A stretch of 64,000 bases of DNA from DT-111 sp965263225 (GTDB lineage: Bacteria > Bacteroidota > Bacteroidia > Chitinophagales > Saprospiraceae). The position numbers were made by a program, and so were the translations under genes. Under the pieces are notes generated by a model. The model did not search any database. It was not told where the DNA came from and saw only the letters and a list, made by a program, of their open reading frames with translations. Below, in pieces: positions 10,071 to 19,172 of the stretch. Each line of letters opens with the position of its first letter. Position 1 is the first letter of the stretch. The stretch is taken from NCBI GenBank assembly GCA_965263225.1, contig CBDHHG010000050.1, positions 62,001 through 126,000 of the forward strand. The letters run 5' to 3'.

Positions 10071-10856
10071 ATGGAAGAACCAATACTACCCGGCATTAAA
10101 TTATTTGATCTGTCTGGACATGTAGCCATTATCACAGGAGGCTCAAAGGGATTAGGCTTAGCTATGGCGGAAGGACTGGCTTCTGCTGGGGCAAGCATCA
10201 TGATCGTCAATCGCAATAAAGCGGAAGGAGAGGCTGCGGCTGCCAAAATTGCGGAGGTCTATGGCGTGCCTGCCCAAGCCTATGCCACAAATGTGACAGA
10301 GCAAGCAGAAACAGAAGCCATGGCCCAAGCTACCATGGATGCCTTCGGGCGAATCGATATTCTGATCAATAGTGCCGGAATCAATATCCGAGGAGCCATC
10401 GATGAATTAACGACCGACGATTTCAATAAAGTAATGGATGTCAATGTCAATGGCACTTGGCTTTGTTCTCGTGCAGTCACCCCTTTTATGAAAGCCCAGC
10501 AAGGTGGGAAAATCATCAATATTGCCAGTACGCTTGGCTTAGTCGGCTTGGCCAACCGCACCCCCTATACGGCGAGTAAAGGGGCAGTAGTACAGATGAC
10601 ACGCGCTTTAGGCCTGGAATTGGCAGCACATAATATCAATGTCAATGCGATTTGCCCGGGGCCATTTCTTACTGAAATGAACATCCCGATCGCTGGAACA
10701 CCAGAGGCCAAGAAGTTTATAGTTGGTGCCACAGCCTTGGCTCGTTGGGGCGAATTGCCAGAGATACAGGGAGCAGCGATCTTCTTGGCAAGCCCGGCGG
10801 CAAGTTACATGGTTGGTTCTATGGTCACTGTGGACGGTGGGTGGACCGCCAAGTAA
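10071..10856 (+). CDS. SDR-family oxidoreductase (gluconate 5-dehydrogenase-like)
   Basis: A 261-aa classical short-chain dehydrogenase. The cofactor loop is TGGSKGLGLAM, the strand-4 motif is NSAG, the catalytic Ser lies in INIASTLG, the YxxxK is YTASKGAV, and the PG motif is ICPGPFLTEM. The C-terminus GSMVTVDGGWTAK is typical of the gluconate/2-deoxygluconate dehydrogenase branch, which acts on sugar acids with NAD(P). Substrate specificity cannot be read from sequence. Coupling to the upstream dehydrogenase/cytochrome gene suggests joint sugar-alcohol or uronate oxidation (inference). The gene ends 13 bases before the convergent neighbour. Confidence 0.92.
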   Translation: MEEPILPGIKLFDLSGHVAIITGGSKGLGLAMAEGLASAGASIMIVNRNKAEGEAAAAKIAEVYGVPAQAYATNVTEQAETEAMAQATMDAFGRIDILINSAGINIRGAIDELTTDDFNKVMDVNVNGTWLCSRAVTPFMKAQQGGKIINIASTLGLVGLANRTPYTASKGAVVQMTRALGLELAAHNINVNAICPGPFLTEMNIPIAGTPEAKKFIVGATALARWGELPEIQGAAIFLASPAASYMVGSMVTVDGGWTAK

Positions 10857-10869
10857 ACTTTGTTGGAAC

Positions 10870-11307
10870 TCAGATTTCCCATTGGATATAGGGGGCTTTC
10901 AGGCTGGCACATATAGGCCCTCCTTTCGCATCGGTTAGATTGATTTGAGCGCGGAGTGGACTTTGCTTGGATATAGCCGCCTTGATTTGCTCCCAGCTTA
11001 GCTCGTTTAGCTTGATTTTGGCGCGCCGGAAGCGTTCATTTCCTTTGGAAGTTTTCATAAACCAAACTAGATAGAGGAACTTATCCCCCGTCTTCCCGAA
11101 CACGAATGGGCCGGTAAAATTAGGGAGTCCGCCTTTCCCTTCGGTTACCTTTATTTCGACCTTAAAGATCTTTTGCTGAACATTGATTGGGGTCTCATCT
11201 AGAATGTCTTGTTTAAACTGTATACCAAGATAAATAGCTGCCCGGCCTTCAAAGGGAAGGCCGGGGAAGTTGGAACAGTCCAGCTGTAAGTTCAGAAGTT
11301 CTGACAT
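10870..11307 (-). CDS. DUF5990-like protein
   Basis: A 145-aa cytosolic protein. The central GLPNFTGPFVFGKTGDKFLY matches, from memory, the conserved core of DUF5990 (LPN-F-x-GPF-V-x-G-x-x-G-x-(K/R)F-x-Y). The family has no known function. It lies 5 bases downstream of the 95-aa gene on the same strand, so the two are probably co-transcribed. It converges with the SDR gene with only 13 bases between stops and no visible terminator. Confidence 0.7.
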   Translation of the reverse strand: MSELLNLQLDCSNFPGLPFEGRAAIYLGIQFKQDILDETPINVQQKIFKVEIKVTEGKGGLPNFTGPFVFGKTGDKFLYLVWFMKTSKGNERFRRAKIKLNELSWEQIKAAISKQSPLRAQINLTDAKGGPICASLKAPYIQWEI

Positions 11308-11312
11308 GAATA

Positions 11313-11600
11313 TTAGGCTTTGAGCTTAATGGCATCAATTAATGGCTTTGATGCCCTACTCAAAGATAGGATGAATGTCCGACTTTTGCCCTCGGTGTTG
11401 ACTAATCCTAAGGTCACTTCTTCGTTGTCCACTAGTACCGTTTCTATTTCGAATGGAGCGCCTTGATGCCAAGTCTCGACTACTTGCCGAAACTTCTCCT
11501 GGTTGTACTTCTCCTGATGAGTGACAGTAAGGTGTTCGTTGTACAAAGTCTCGACCGTTCCACGCTCCAAATCATTGATGGCATTCAAAAAGGCTTCCAC
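11313..11600 (-). CDS. Small hypothetical protein, possibly SnoaL/NTF2-like
   Basis: A 95-aa protein with no signal or membrane segment. The pattern of an N-terminal helix (EAFLNAINDLERGTVETLY) followed by alternating strands (FEIETVLVDNEEVTLGLV) is compatible with a short NTF2/SnoaL-like fold, but I see no decisive motif. It is immediately upstream of the DUF5990-like gene. Its 5' end overlaps the probable true N-terminus of the divergent winged-helix gene by about 23 bases. Confidence 0.6.
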   Translation of the reverse strand: MEAFLNAINDLERGTVETLYNEHLTVTHQEKYNQEKFRQVVETWHQGAPFEIETVLVDNEEVTLGLVNTEGKSRTFILSLSRASKPLIDAIKLKA

Positions 11601-11632
11601 ACTGAGCCATCTCTTTCCTCAGGCCCCAGTAA

Positions 11633-12088
11633 ATGAGGTTCCAGCCCATATTCATTTGGATGCAAAGTTGGCGAACCTGTTTCACCTTGGTGCAGCAGCA
11701 GAAAGGTAAACTCATATCCCGACAAACCTTTGTGGATGAAGTTTGGGAGGGTAAGGTCTGGGTAGGAGAGAAGGCCTTGACACGGAATACTAGTCGACTG
11801 CGCTCCCTACTGAAAGAACATGGGTTAGACCAAAGCTTTCACATTAAGACTCATCCCAAAAAAGGATATAGTCTGGTCATCCATCCCGAAGTTCGGCGTG
11901 CTATGCCTACTACTAGATTTGGAGGAGCTAGAACAAGATTGATTTGGTTGGGTTTTGGCCTAGTGCTTATTGTTGCGCTATTATCTTCCCTCTTCCTGCT
12001 GTGGGTGGAAGATATAGAAGAGCATCAAGTGATCTTGCAAGATCCAAACGGTTCTCCTATCTTCGAAGAGATCATTATAGCAGACTAG
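11633..12088 (+). CDS. Membrane-anchored winged-helix regulator (ToxR/CadC-like), N-terminus frameshifted
   Basis: The 151-aa frame holds the second half of an OmpR/PhoB-type winged helix. The segment KGKLISRQTFVDEVW leads into the recognition helix ALTRNTSRLRSLLKE and the wing HIKTHPKKGYSLVI. One transmembrane helix follows (IWLGFGLVLIVALLSSLFLL) and then a 30-residue periplasmic tail. The first 20 residues as read (MRFQPIFIWMQSWRTC) do not fit the fold. The frame shifted by one base, open from ATG 11578, supplies the expected HLDAKLANLFHL. Removing one G near 11693 (CTTGGTG) joins the two. The full gene is therefore probably 11578-12088 with an indel. It may sense envelope conditions and regulate neighbouring genes (inference). 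Confidence 0.65.
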   Translation: MRFQPIFIWMQSWRTCFTLVQQQKGKLISRQTFVDEVWEGKVWVGEKALTRNTSRLRSLLKEHGLDQSFHIKTHPKKGYSLVIHPEVRRAMPTTRFGGARTRLIWLGFGLVLIVALLSSLFLLWVEDIEEHQVILQDPNGSPIFEEIIIAD

Positions 12089-12129
12089 TCCTAAGCGGGC
12101 TTATATTTAGATACTGAACCAACTTTAAC

Positions 12130-13713
12130 ATGACTGATCCTATTTATCAAAGGATACCAGCAATCCTATTGCTCCTAAGCTCCTTTCTTTTTGCCTGTTC
12201 CTCATCCGGGAACTTGGACACTCCCAACAAAACGACTCTCCCCAATATCGTCTTAATTATGGGCGATGACATTGGCTACTCTGACATCGGATGTTACGGC
12301 GCGGAGATTCAAACACCAAACCTGGATCGCTTGGCAGAAAATGGCATGCGTTTCAAGCAGTTCTATAATATGGCCAAATGCAATCCGACCCGTTCTACTT
12401 TAATCACGGGATTGTACAAGGGAAATGATCAGGCTATCTCTTTTGTCCCTTTGTTACGGGATGCCGGCTATTCCGCCGTAATCAGCGGAAAAGAGCATTT
12501 TGACAAATGGGTTCCGCAGGATTGTTATTTTGCCGAGACCTTTGAGAAGTCATTTACTTTTTGGGCCACGACGGAATACTTTGTGCCACCTGGCGGCGAA
12601 TTTCAGCGCCCATTTTACCTGAATGGAGAAGAGATGAAGCCAGCAGATATTGAGGCCGAGATTTTACCGAAATACAAGACGGATTTTATTACTGACCTGG
12701 GACTGAAATGGCTGGATGAGATGCTGGATAAAGACAATCCGTTTTTTTTATTCTTACCTTACCATGTAGCCCATTATCCCTTGCAGGCTCGACCGGAAGA
12801 CATCGCCAAATACCAAGGCAAATACATGAAGGGCTGGGACTCGATCAGGGAGGAACGCTTCGCTCGGATGAAGGAAATGGGGCTACTGGCTGAAACGGTT
12901 ACTTTATCTCCTGCCGAGGGTAATACGAACAAGTTTAGAGGGAGTAGCCATGATGGATGGGACGATATCCGCGCCAAATGGCCTAGCTACTACCCTTGGG
13001 AGAGCATGACTCCCGAAGAACAAGAAAAGAAAGACCTGGAAATGGCTGTTTTTGCGGCCATGATCGATCGGATGGATCAGAATATCGGGCGGGTGCTAGA
13101 CCGGCTGGAACAGGCTGGTGAGATGGAGAATACTTTAATCCTGTTCTTCACCGATAATGGTTCTTGTCCTTTTGATAGTAACGTATCCTTCGATATCCCT
13201 CCTGGACCCGCTGAGTCATACCGATGCCTTTCTCCCCCTTGGGCGAATGTTGGAAATACCCCGTTCCGTTTATACAAGCAAAATGGGCATGAGGGGGGAG
13301 CCAACACCCATTTCATAGCACATTGGCCCGCCGTCATTGACCCCGGCCAAATAACTTCGCAGATGGGGCACGTGGCTGATCTATTCCCTACCTTCTTAGA
13401 AATGGCTGGAATTGAGTATCCTGAAACCTACCAAGAAAAAACTACGCTGCCGCTCGATGGACAATCCCTGCTTCCTATTTTCCAAGGAGAAACGCGCCCT
13501 GAGACGCCCTTCGTGGTTTCAGGGCATACAGAAAGGTTCCGCATGTACAGAGAAGGAAAATGGAAGATCGTACGAGAAAATGGTGGAGCGTGGGAGCTCT
13601 ACGATATGAATACGGATCGAACTGAAATCAATAATCTGGCTAGTAGTAAAGCTGAAAAATTAGCGGAGCTAGTGGCTAATTATGAAGCTTATCGAAAGAC
13701 AGCTGAAAAATAA
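12130..13713 (+). CDS. Sulfatase (arylsulfatase-type lipoprotein)
   Basis: A 527-aa lipoprotein (lipobox LFAC). The N-terminal sulfatase signature is LPNIVLIMGDDIGYSDIGCYG, with Asp ligands for the active-site Ca. The formylglycine site CNPTR puts the modified Cys at residue 84 inside the C-x-P-x-R consensus, so a formylglycine-generating enzyme is needed. Further metal ligands lie in FFTDNGS. The family hydrolyses sulfate esters of sugars or aromatics, here in the periplasm or at the surface. The C-terminal WELYDMNTDRTEINNLA is the standard sulfatase tail. The gene follows the membrane regulator by 41 bases and may be its target (inference). Confidence 0.94.
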   Translation: MTDPIYQRIPAILLLLSSFLFACSSSGNLDTPNKTTLPNIVLIMGDDIGYSDIGCYGAEIQTPNLDRLAENGMRFKQFYNMAKCNPTRSTLITGLYKGNDQAISFVPLLRDAGYSAVISGKEHFDKWVPQDCYFAETFEKSFTFWATTEYFVPPGGEFQRPFYLNGEEMKPADIEAEILPKYKTDFITDLGLKWLDEMLDKDNPFFLFLPYHVAHYPLQARPEDIAKYQGKYMKGWDSIREERFARMKEMGLLAETVTLSPAEGNTNKFRGSSHDGWDDIRAKWPSYYPWESMTPEEQEKKDLEMAVFAAMIDRMDQNIGRVLDRLEQAGEMENTLILFFTDNGSCPFDSNVSFDIPPGPAESYRCLSPPWANVGNTPFRLYKQNGHEGGANTHFIAHWPAVIDPGQITSQMGHVADLFPTFLEMAGIEYPETYQEKTTLPLDGQSLLPIFQGETRPETPFVVSGHTERFRMYREGKWKIVRENGGAWELYDMNTDRTEINNLASSKAEKLAELVANYEAYRKTAEK

Positions 13714-13749
13714 GGGTGCCGGTGCTAGAAGGGTTTAACCGACACCCTT
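13712..13749. terminator. Bidirectional terminator between sulfatase and T9SS protein
   Basis: A stem of 11 pairs with one mismatch (AAGGGTGCCGGT / ACCGACACCCTT) around a 14-nt loop overlaps the sulfatase stop codon. It would terminate both converging genes. A short T-run follows on the plus strand. Confidence 0.75.
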
Positions 13750-13759
13750 TAGATAACCT

Positions 13760-16700
13760 CTATAACTTTATAAATTTATCTTGTAGGAGCAGATCAGTTC
13801 CACTGACCTGGACAAAGTATGTTCCACTGGGGATGTCTTGTATGGATATCTCCCAGAGATTAAACCCCTCATCAAGATCAAGGACAAGAAGCTTGATGGT
13901 TTTACCTTGTGTATCCATAACCTTCAACTCTACTCGCTCCTGTAACTGACTTTCTATTTGAACTTTGATGTTTTGGGCTGCGGGATTGGGGAATAAACCT
14001 AGATTACTATTCCCATTATCTGGACTAGAAAAGTTGGTAAAGCTTTGATCCATCATGAAATCATCTGCACTTTCGACACAACTAATCAATTCACAGTTTC
14101 CAAGCCTACCTCCGGTTCCCAAATAGTAGTCCACTCGGCTTTGTGTGACGCATAGACTTCTTCGATTGGCCGATAGACCGGAACTCCAGCATACTTCCAC
14201 AAAGGTATTGTATACTCCGCATCTGATGTCGTGGACTTCGACTCTAGAATCTACTGTTGCCGAGGTACCTTTGGCATCCGTTACGGTCAATTCATAGTTG
14301 CTGGTCTCTTCAGGACAAACATTTATGGCATTACTTGTTTCACCATTACTCCAACTTAAAGTGTAGGGTGGCATTCCCCCCTGTATCAGTGGAGCCAGTT
14401 CAACGCAGCTAGCTGGGGCATAGCCAATGTAGGCCACTGCACAACTAAGCAGCTCAACTTGTAAGGGAATATCAAGGCAAATTGATGCTCCTAGTCCACA
14501 ATCGTTTTCAGCTGTAACGCAGATCTCACCTTCTGTAAAAGTAGCATCTAAAGCAAGGGTCACCTGATTCGACCCCTGTCCAGATAGGATTTCGACGCCT
14601 GGCGGAACGTTCCAATCGTAGCTATTAGCTCCATTGATTGGGGCAATTGTATAGCTATTGCCCTGACGAACAATTTCTCTCCCTATACTGTTCTCTGGTG
14701 TTCCTAGTAAGGGCAGACGGCTAGTGGAAGCAGCAGCTGAGTTCCCGCAGCTGTTCGTGCTAGCTACTGAAAGTTCTCCACTTACAAACTCACCAAAGTC
14801 GACCATTATGGAAGAGGTGCCCTGTCCGCTGACCAAGCTTGCGCCTTCTGGTATCGACCATTCGTATCCGGTGGCAGAAGATACGGTCTCAATGCTGTAG
14901 ATATTACCACTACTGTTGCATAGACCAGCTGTCGGGCCGCTTATCGCACCTGGTGAAGCTGGAGTTCCTTGCACCAAAAGTTGTGTTGGACTGATAGATG
15001 GACTTTGGCCGCAAGCATTTGACGCTGCTACTACGATGTAGCCACTAGTGAGGTTGTTGAAATCCACGGTGATACTAGTAGTACCTTGTCCACTAGTGAT
15101 TGTGTCACCTTTCGGGACGGTCCAAACATAATGGGTAGTATTCGGCACTGGATCAATGGAATAGACATTATCTATAGTCTGGCAAAGTCCGATGCTAGGA
15201 CCTCTAATTGGACCGGGAGAAACGGGCAAAGCACCATTTTCACTAGTAGTAGCACTTGTTGATCCAGAGCATCCATTGGCATCCGTTACGGTAACATTGT
15301 AGGTGTCAACAGTATCTACGATGATGGCGGCGCTGGTCTCACCAGTCGACCATAGATAGCTCGTGAAGCCAAGACCAACATCTAAGGTCGTCGTGTTTCC
15401 AGCACAGAATGATAAATTGCCTGCTATCACTGGTGCGGGAGCCTCTAGGGCCGTAATGATGACACTTGTATTCCCGGCGCATCCATTTTCATCGATGACC
15501 GTTACCCCATATTCTCCTCCTGTTTCTACCACAATAGTAGTTGCCGTACTGCCATTCGACCATTGATAATCCACAAACACTGGCTCAACGGTTAGCTGGC
15601 TAGAGCTCCCTGGACAAAAGACTAGATCCCCAACAATTTGAGGGTTTGGAGAGGGAGTAAAAAGGGCTACGGTGGTGCCAGTATTTTGGCATCCGTTGCC
15701 GTCCGTCACGCTTACGGAGTAAGTGTCTGGGGTATTCACGCTGATCGTCTGCTGCACAGAACCTGTGGACCATTGATAGGACGCAAAACCTATTCCAGCA
15801 TCAAGTTCTCGGCTCTCCCCTGAGCAAATTGGGGTTACTGCTGGCAAAGCGATTTCAGGAAAGGGAAAGACATTGATTTCGACGCTATCAGAATTTACTT
15901 GACCACAACTTCCCTCCACGGTTTGAGTATAGAAGTACGTGCCACTTTCCGTTACGACAATAGAAGCAGTACTATCTCCTGTGCTCCAAACGATGTTATC
16001 AGTTTCATCAGCAATTAAAGTGACGGCAGAACCTGCACAAAAGTCAGTGGCTTGTTCATCTTGAATGGTGATTGAAGGTTGTACCTCGTTGGGATCTTCC
16101 ACTGTAATCTGTGCACCTAAAAGACAACCATCCCCATCCGTCACGCTGACTGAATAAGTACCTGCGATGCTTATTTGAATAGAAGGACTGCTTTCGCCAG
16201 TAGACCAGTTATAAGTAGTGAAGGAAGAATTGTTTTGACGTTGTCCGATGCTTACCGCATCAATGCCGTTGAATCCTGAAATCATATCAGAAGCTAATGC
16301 GATTCGAATCTGATCAACCGCAAAGGCTGTCATTGGAAAATCGACTTCTAGGACTCGTGCAGTTAGATCGACCCTTGTAGCTGTAGTCGTATAAACTACT
16401 TCATAGGCTCCAGAACTTGGATTGAGTACATAGATCGTATCAATGGATCCTGGATTGAAAGTTTCAAATACTTTGATGAAATTGATGGGGCTAGCTGTGG
16501 GGAAGGCTAATTCAATGAATTCCCGAGAATTATCTGCCGTTTGGCTGATCCACTGCCCCGGCTGCGGTCCGCCGACGGGGAAGAGGGACGGTGTCCCCAA
16601 AATCTGAACTTCGTTGAATTCAGTATTACTGAAGAAAGAGCTGGACCGAATTACTTCATTTGCAAATCGTTCTGTCTTTTCCACAACAGAGAGGGTTTCT

Positions 16701-19078
16701 GTTGAACCCAAGCAGATATTTGTCGGGCCTAGAATGAACGGCTCTATGGTTGCTGGAAGTACTTCCGCCTTGATCATTAAGCGCCCAGGTAGGGACATTT
16801 GCCGGAGGTCACTTCCATCGACATTGGCTCTGAAGTAGGCACTATCCTGAATATTGGGTGTTTCCCACTGGACGCCAACTGGAAAGACTTCCTCCCCAGG
16901 GCTAGCAGATTGTGCTAGACCGACATAATAGAAACTATTGCTTAGGAAGGGTTGATTGGGAAAAAAGAAATTATGATAGTGATCCACCTTCGTCGAATCG
17001 GGAGTAAATACCGCTGAAGAATCTAAGCGCATTCCGTTTGCATCTAATACTACAGCATATAGAGCTTGGTTTGCGGAAGAGGCATCCAGGTAGATCTGAG
17101 CTGCATTTACCCTGCCACACCCATTCATGGCTAAGCGACTAAGAATTAATCCAGTTCCTTCTCCAAACCCGGTATTGGTAACTGCTGGTGTTTCGTCTGG
17201 ATAACCGACAATTGCCTCGCTTACTTCCTGTATTAGGACAGCTTGGTTGTTTCCAAGGATACTTTCCCCAGACTGTGCTGGTATCTTGACCAGGAGAGAA
17301 TCCCTGCCTTGAACGGTTGGACTCCAAATGTTAAAGGCAATAGGCGCGGTACTGTTTGGACTGAGACTTACGTTTTGGGTGTCTGAGAATCGAATGCTAC
17401 CATCTTGCTCACTCTTTACCGTCAACTCTATGGTCGTATTCACTTCTTGACCAGTATGATTCTTGACTACTGCAGAGATTGGACTGGGGTTGCTAAAAGG
17501 CGGTGCCACATGTCCTAAGGCATGTATTACTTCCACCGATACCACATCATTTAAAGCTGAGGTCCTGAGAAAGGTGGCGGGTCTCAGATCAGTGCCAAAA
17601 AGTTGTGATTCATGGTTTGTAGCCTCCAGATCGTTGGATGCCACGAGACTCAAAAGGACTCTTAAGGAGTCTTGCCCAAAGCTCCCGACTATGCGGGTGT
17701 TAGCCGTCGTGGCTAGGGCACTATTGGGATTGGCTATGGCATTACGCTCATTGGTGTACTCCCAGGCTACATATATCCCATCACCCGTATAGGTGAAGTT
17801 ATCAATCTCATCTCCTTGGAATGGAATGTGAAAGTCTCCGATGGAATCTGGTAATAGGATCTCTGCATTGTGGACAATACTCATAGGTTGTATCGCATTT
17901 TCCCAGCTGATGGCATCCTTGAGGCGATAGCGAACTAGGTAAGCACTAGCCCCGGCTGCCAACCCCCAGCGTAGTGTGGCACTGGTATCTGTCAGCACAG
18001 TGGTATTTAAAGTCAATGGGGGAAGACATGGTGCTGTTCCTGTGGTAGTGAAGTTTGACCCATTTTGGTAAGTTCCTTTCCCCGCTTCGCAGACCGTTCG
18101 TACGCGCCATTCATAGGTCGTACCAGCCTGCAGATTGATTACATTCAAGGAATCTGTGAATGAAATACCAAATAGCCAAGCAGTAGATCCCATGGGGCGG
18201 TATTGAATATCATATCGAGTGGCATCTGCTGCTTGCGTCCAACTCAAGGTCCCTGAATTATCTCCCGTAGCATTGCTTTGCAAGGCAGTTGGATCGGAAC
18301 ACACCCCTTCATCTAAGGTGCTAAAGGAGGCATTGATCAAGTCCGCAGTTGCAACGCCGCAAATCGTCTGTACCCGCCATTGATACAGGGTAGCAACTTG
18401 GAGCCCCGAGATCGTAAGTTGATTTTCAGTAGTCCGGTTACTGACCCAATCATTACTTCCAGCGATAGAATGCTCAACCAGATATTCGGTGAAGTCATTG
18501 GAAACCGGCGCAGACCATTCCAAAAGGGCAGTTGAGCTAGTGATGGCTGAGCTGCGTAGGTTGGAGGCCGTATTGCAAGCATCTGGATCAGCGGTGAAGA
18601 AGGTCGTTGCAGGAGAGAAGGAGGAGCTATCTCCATCGCATATCGCCTGAACCTGCCATTCGTATTGACCACTGGATAGGCCATCGAGTAAGCTCGTGTT
18701 GGAAGTTGTAGGAATATAAGTCCAGTTGGTATCCCTGCGGCTAACGATATCATCTGTATTTTGTAAATAGACCTTTAGTAGACCTCTCGTCGTGTCGGAT
18801 TGAGTTGCTGAAAAGGTAAAACCGATTCCATTTACCATCATACCGGCAGTCAGCTCCGTTTGCTGCATTTCTGATGGAGTGATTAAATACAGGTGCCGCT
18901 GAAACCGCAGACCTCCTTGTGGCGCAACTTCTTGCACACTTTTCCCATCACTGGGCAAGATCAAAGCGGGTTGTGCCCATAGTGTTGATGAGAAGCTGAA
19001 TAAGCAAATATAAAGCAGTCCAAGCAATAACTTCCTGTTTGAAGTACAGCGGGCTACCAAGGGATTTTTGTTACACAT
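13760..19078 (-). CDS. Giant secreted T9SS protein with FN3 and PKD/Ig-like domains
   Basis: A 1772-aa secreted protein with an N-terminal signal ending TLWAQ. Residues about 130-400 hold at least three fibronectin type III domains (e.g. TALLEWSAPVSNDFTEYLVEH and similar blades with YEWQVQAIC and YEWRVRTVC). The middle has a jelly-roll-like region, followed by about six repeats of the form F-C-x-G-x-S-x-x-L, Y-x-W-S-T-G-x-x-x-x-x-I and Y-x-V-x-V-T-D-x-x-G-C. These occur in gliding and adhesin proteins of Bacteroidota. Three PKD-like modules with VWTVPKG or YEWSIPEG cores follow. The C-terminus (LFPNPAAQNIKV to TYFVQVSG) is a type A T9SS sorting domain. Probably an adhesin; no enzyme motif was found. 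Confidence 0.9.
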   Translation of the reverse strand: MCNKNPLVARCTSNRKLLLGLLYICLFSFSSTLWAQPALILPSDGKSVQEVAPQGGLRFQRHLYLITPSEMQQTELTAGMMVNGIGFTFSATQSDTTRGLLKVYLQNTDDIVSRRDTNWTYIPTTSNTSLLDGLSSGQYEWQVQAICDGDSSSFSPATTFFTADPDACNTASNLRSSAITSSTALLEWSAPVSNDFTEYLVEHSIAGSNDWVSNRTTENQLTISGLQVATLYQWRVQTICGVATADLINASFSTLDEGVCSDPTALQSNATGDNSGTLSWTQAADATRYDIQYRPMGSTAWLFGISFTDSLNVINLQAGTTYEWRVRTVCEAGKGTYQNGSNFTTTGTAPCLPPLTLNTTVLTDTSATLRWGLAAGASAYLVRYRLKDAISWENAIQPMSIVHNAEILLPDSIGDFHIPFQGDEIDNFTYTGDGIYVAWEYTNERNAIANPNSALATTANTRIVGSFGQDSLRVLLSLVASNDLEATNHESQLFGTDLRPATFLRTSALNDVVSVEVIHALGHVAPPFSNPSPISAVVKNHTGQEVNTTIELTVKSEQDGSIRFSDTQNVSLSPNSTAPIAFNIWSPTVQGRDSLLVKIPAQSGESILGNNQAVLIQEVSEAIVGYPDETPAVTNTGFGEGTGLILSRLAMNGCGRVNAAQIYLDASSANQALYAVVLDANGMRLDSSAVFTPDSTKVDHYHNFFFPNQPFLSNSFYYVGLAQSASPGEEVFPVGVQWETPNIQDSAYFRANVDGSDLRQMSLPGRLMIKAEVLPATIEPFILGPTNICLGSTETLSVVEKTERFANEVIRSSSFFSNTEFNEVQILGTPSLFPVGGPQPGQWISQTADNSREFIELAFPTASPINFIKVFETFNPGSIDTIYVLNPSSGAYEVVYTTTATRVDLTARVLEVDFPMTAFAVDQIRIALASDMISGFNGIDAVSIGQRQNNSSFTTYNWSTGESSPSIQISIAGTYSVSVTDGDGCLLGAQITVEDPNEVQPSITIQDEQATDFCAGSAVTLIADETDNIVWSTGDSTASIVVTESGTYFYTQTVEGSCGQVNSDSVEINVFPFPEIALPAVTPICSGESRELDAGIGFASYQWSTGSVQQTISVNTPDTYSVSVTDGNGCQNTGTTVALFTPSPNPQIVGDLVFCPGSSSQLTVEPVFVDYQWSNGSTATTIVVETGGEYGVTVIDENGCAGNTSVIITALEAPAPVIAGNLSFCAGNTTTLDVGLGFTSYLWSTGETSAAIIVDTVDTYNVTVTDANGCSGSTSATTSENGALPVSPGPIRGPSIGLCQTIDNVYSIDPVPNTTHYVWTVPKGDTITSGQGTTSITVDFNNLTSGYIVVAASNACGQSPSISPTQLLVQGTPASPGAISGPTAGLCNSSGNIYSIETVSSATGYEWSIPEGASLVSGQGTSSIMVDFGEFVSGELSVASTNSCGNSAAASTSRLPLLGTPENSIGREIVRQGNSYTIAPINGANSYDWNVPPGVEILSGQGSNQVTLALDATFTEGEICVTAENDCGLGASICLDIPLQVELLSCAVAYIGYAPASCVELAPLIQGGMPPYTLSWSNGETSNAINVCPEETSNYELTVTDAKGTSATVDSRVEVHDIRCGVYNTFVEVCWSSGLSANRRSLCVTQSRVDYYLGTGGRLGNCELISCVESADDFMMDQSFTNFSSPDNGNSNLGLFPNPAAQNIKVQIESQLQERVELKVMDTQGKTIKLLVLDLDEGFNLWEISIQDIPSGTYFVQVSGTDLLLQDKFIKL

Positions 19079-19172
19079 GTCATTTGAATTAGCAGAAAGT
19101 TAGAAGGATTCACGACTGTAAGAGCTGAGTCTCATTCATCCTATCTACCTTCTCATGAAAAAAGACCGATTG

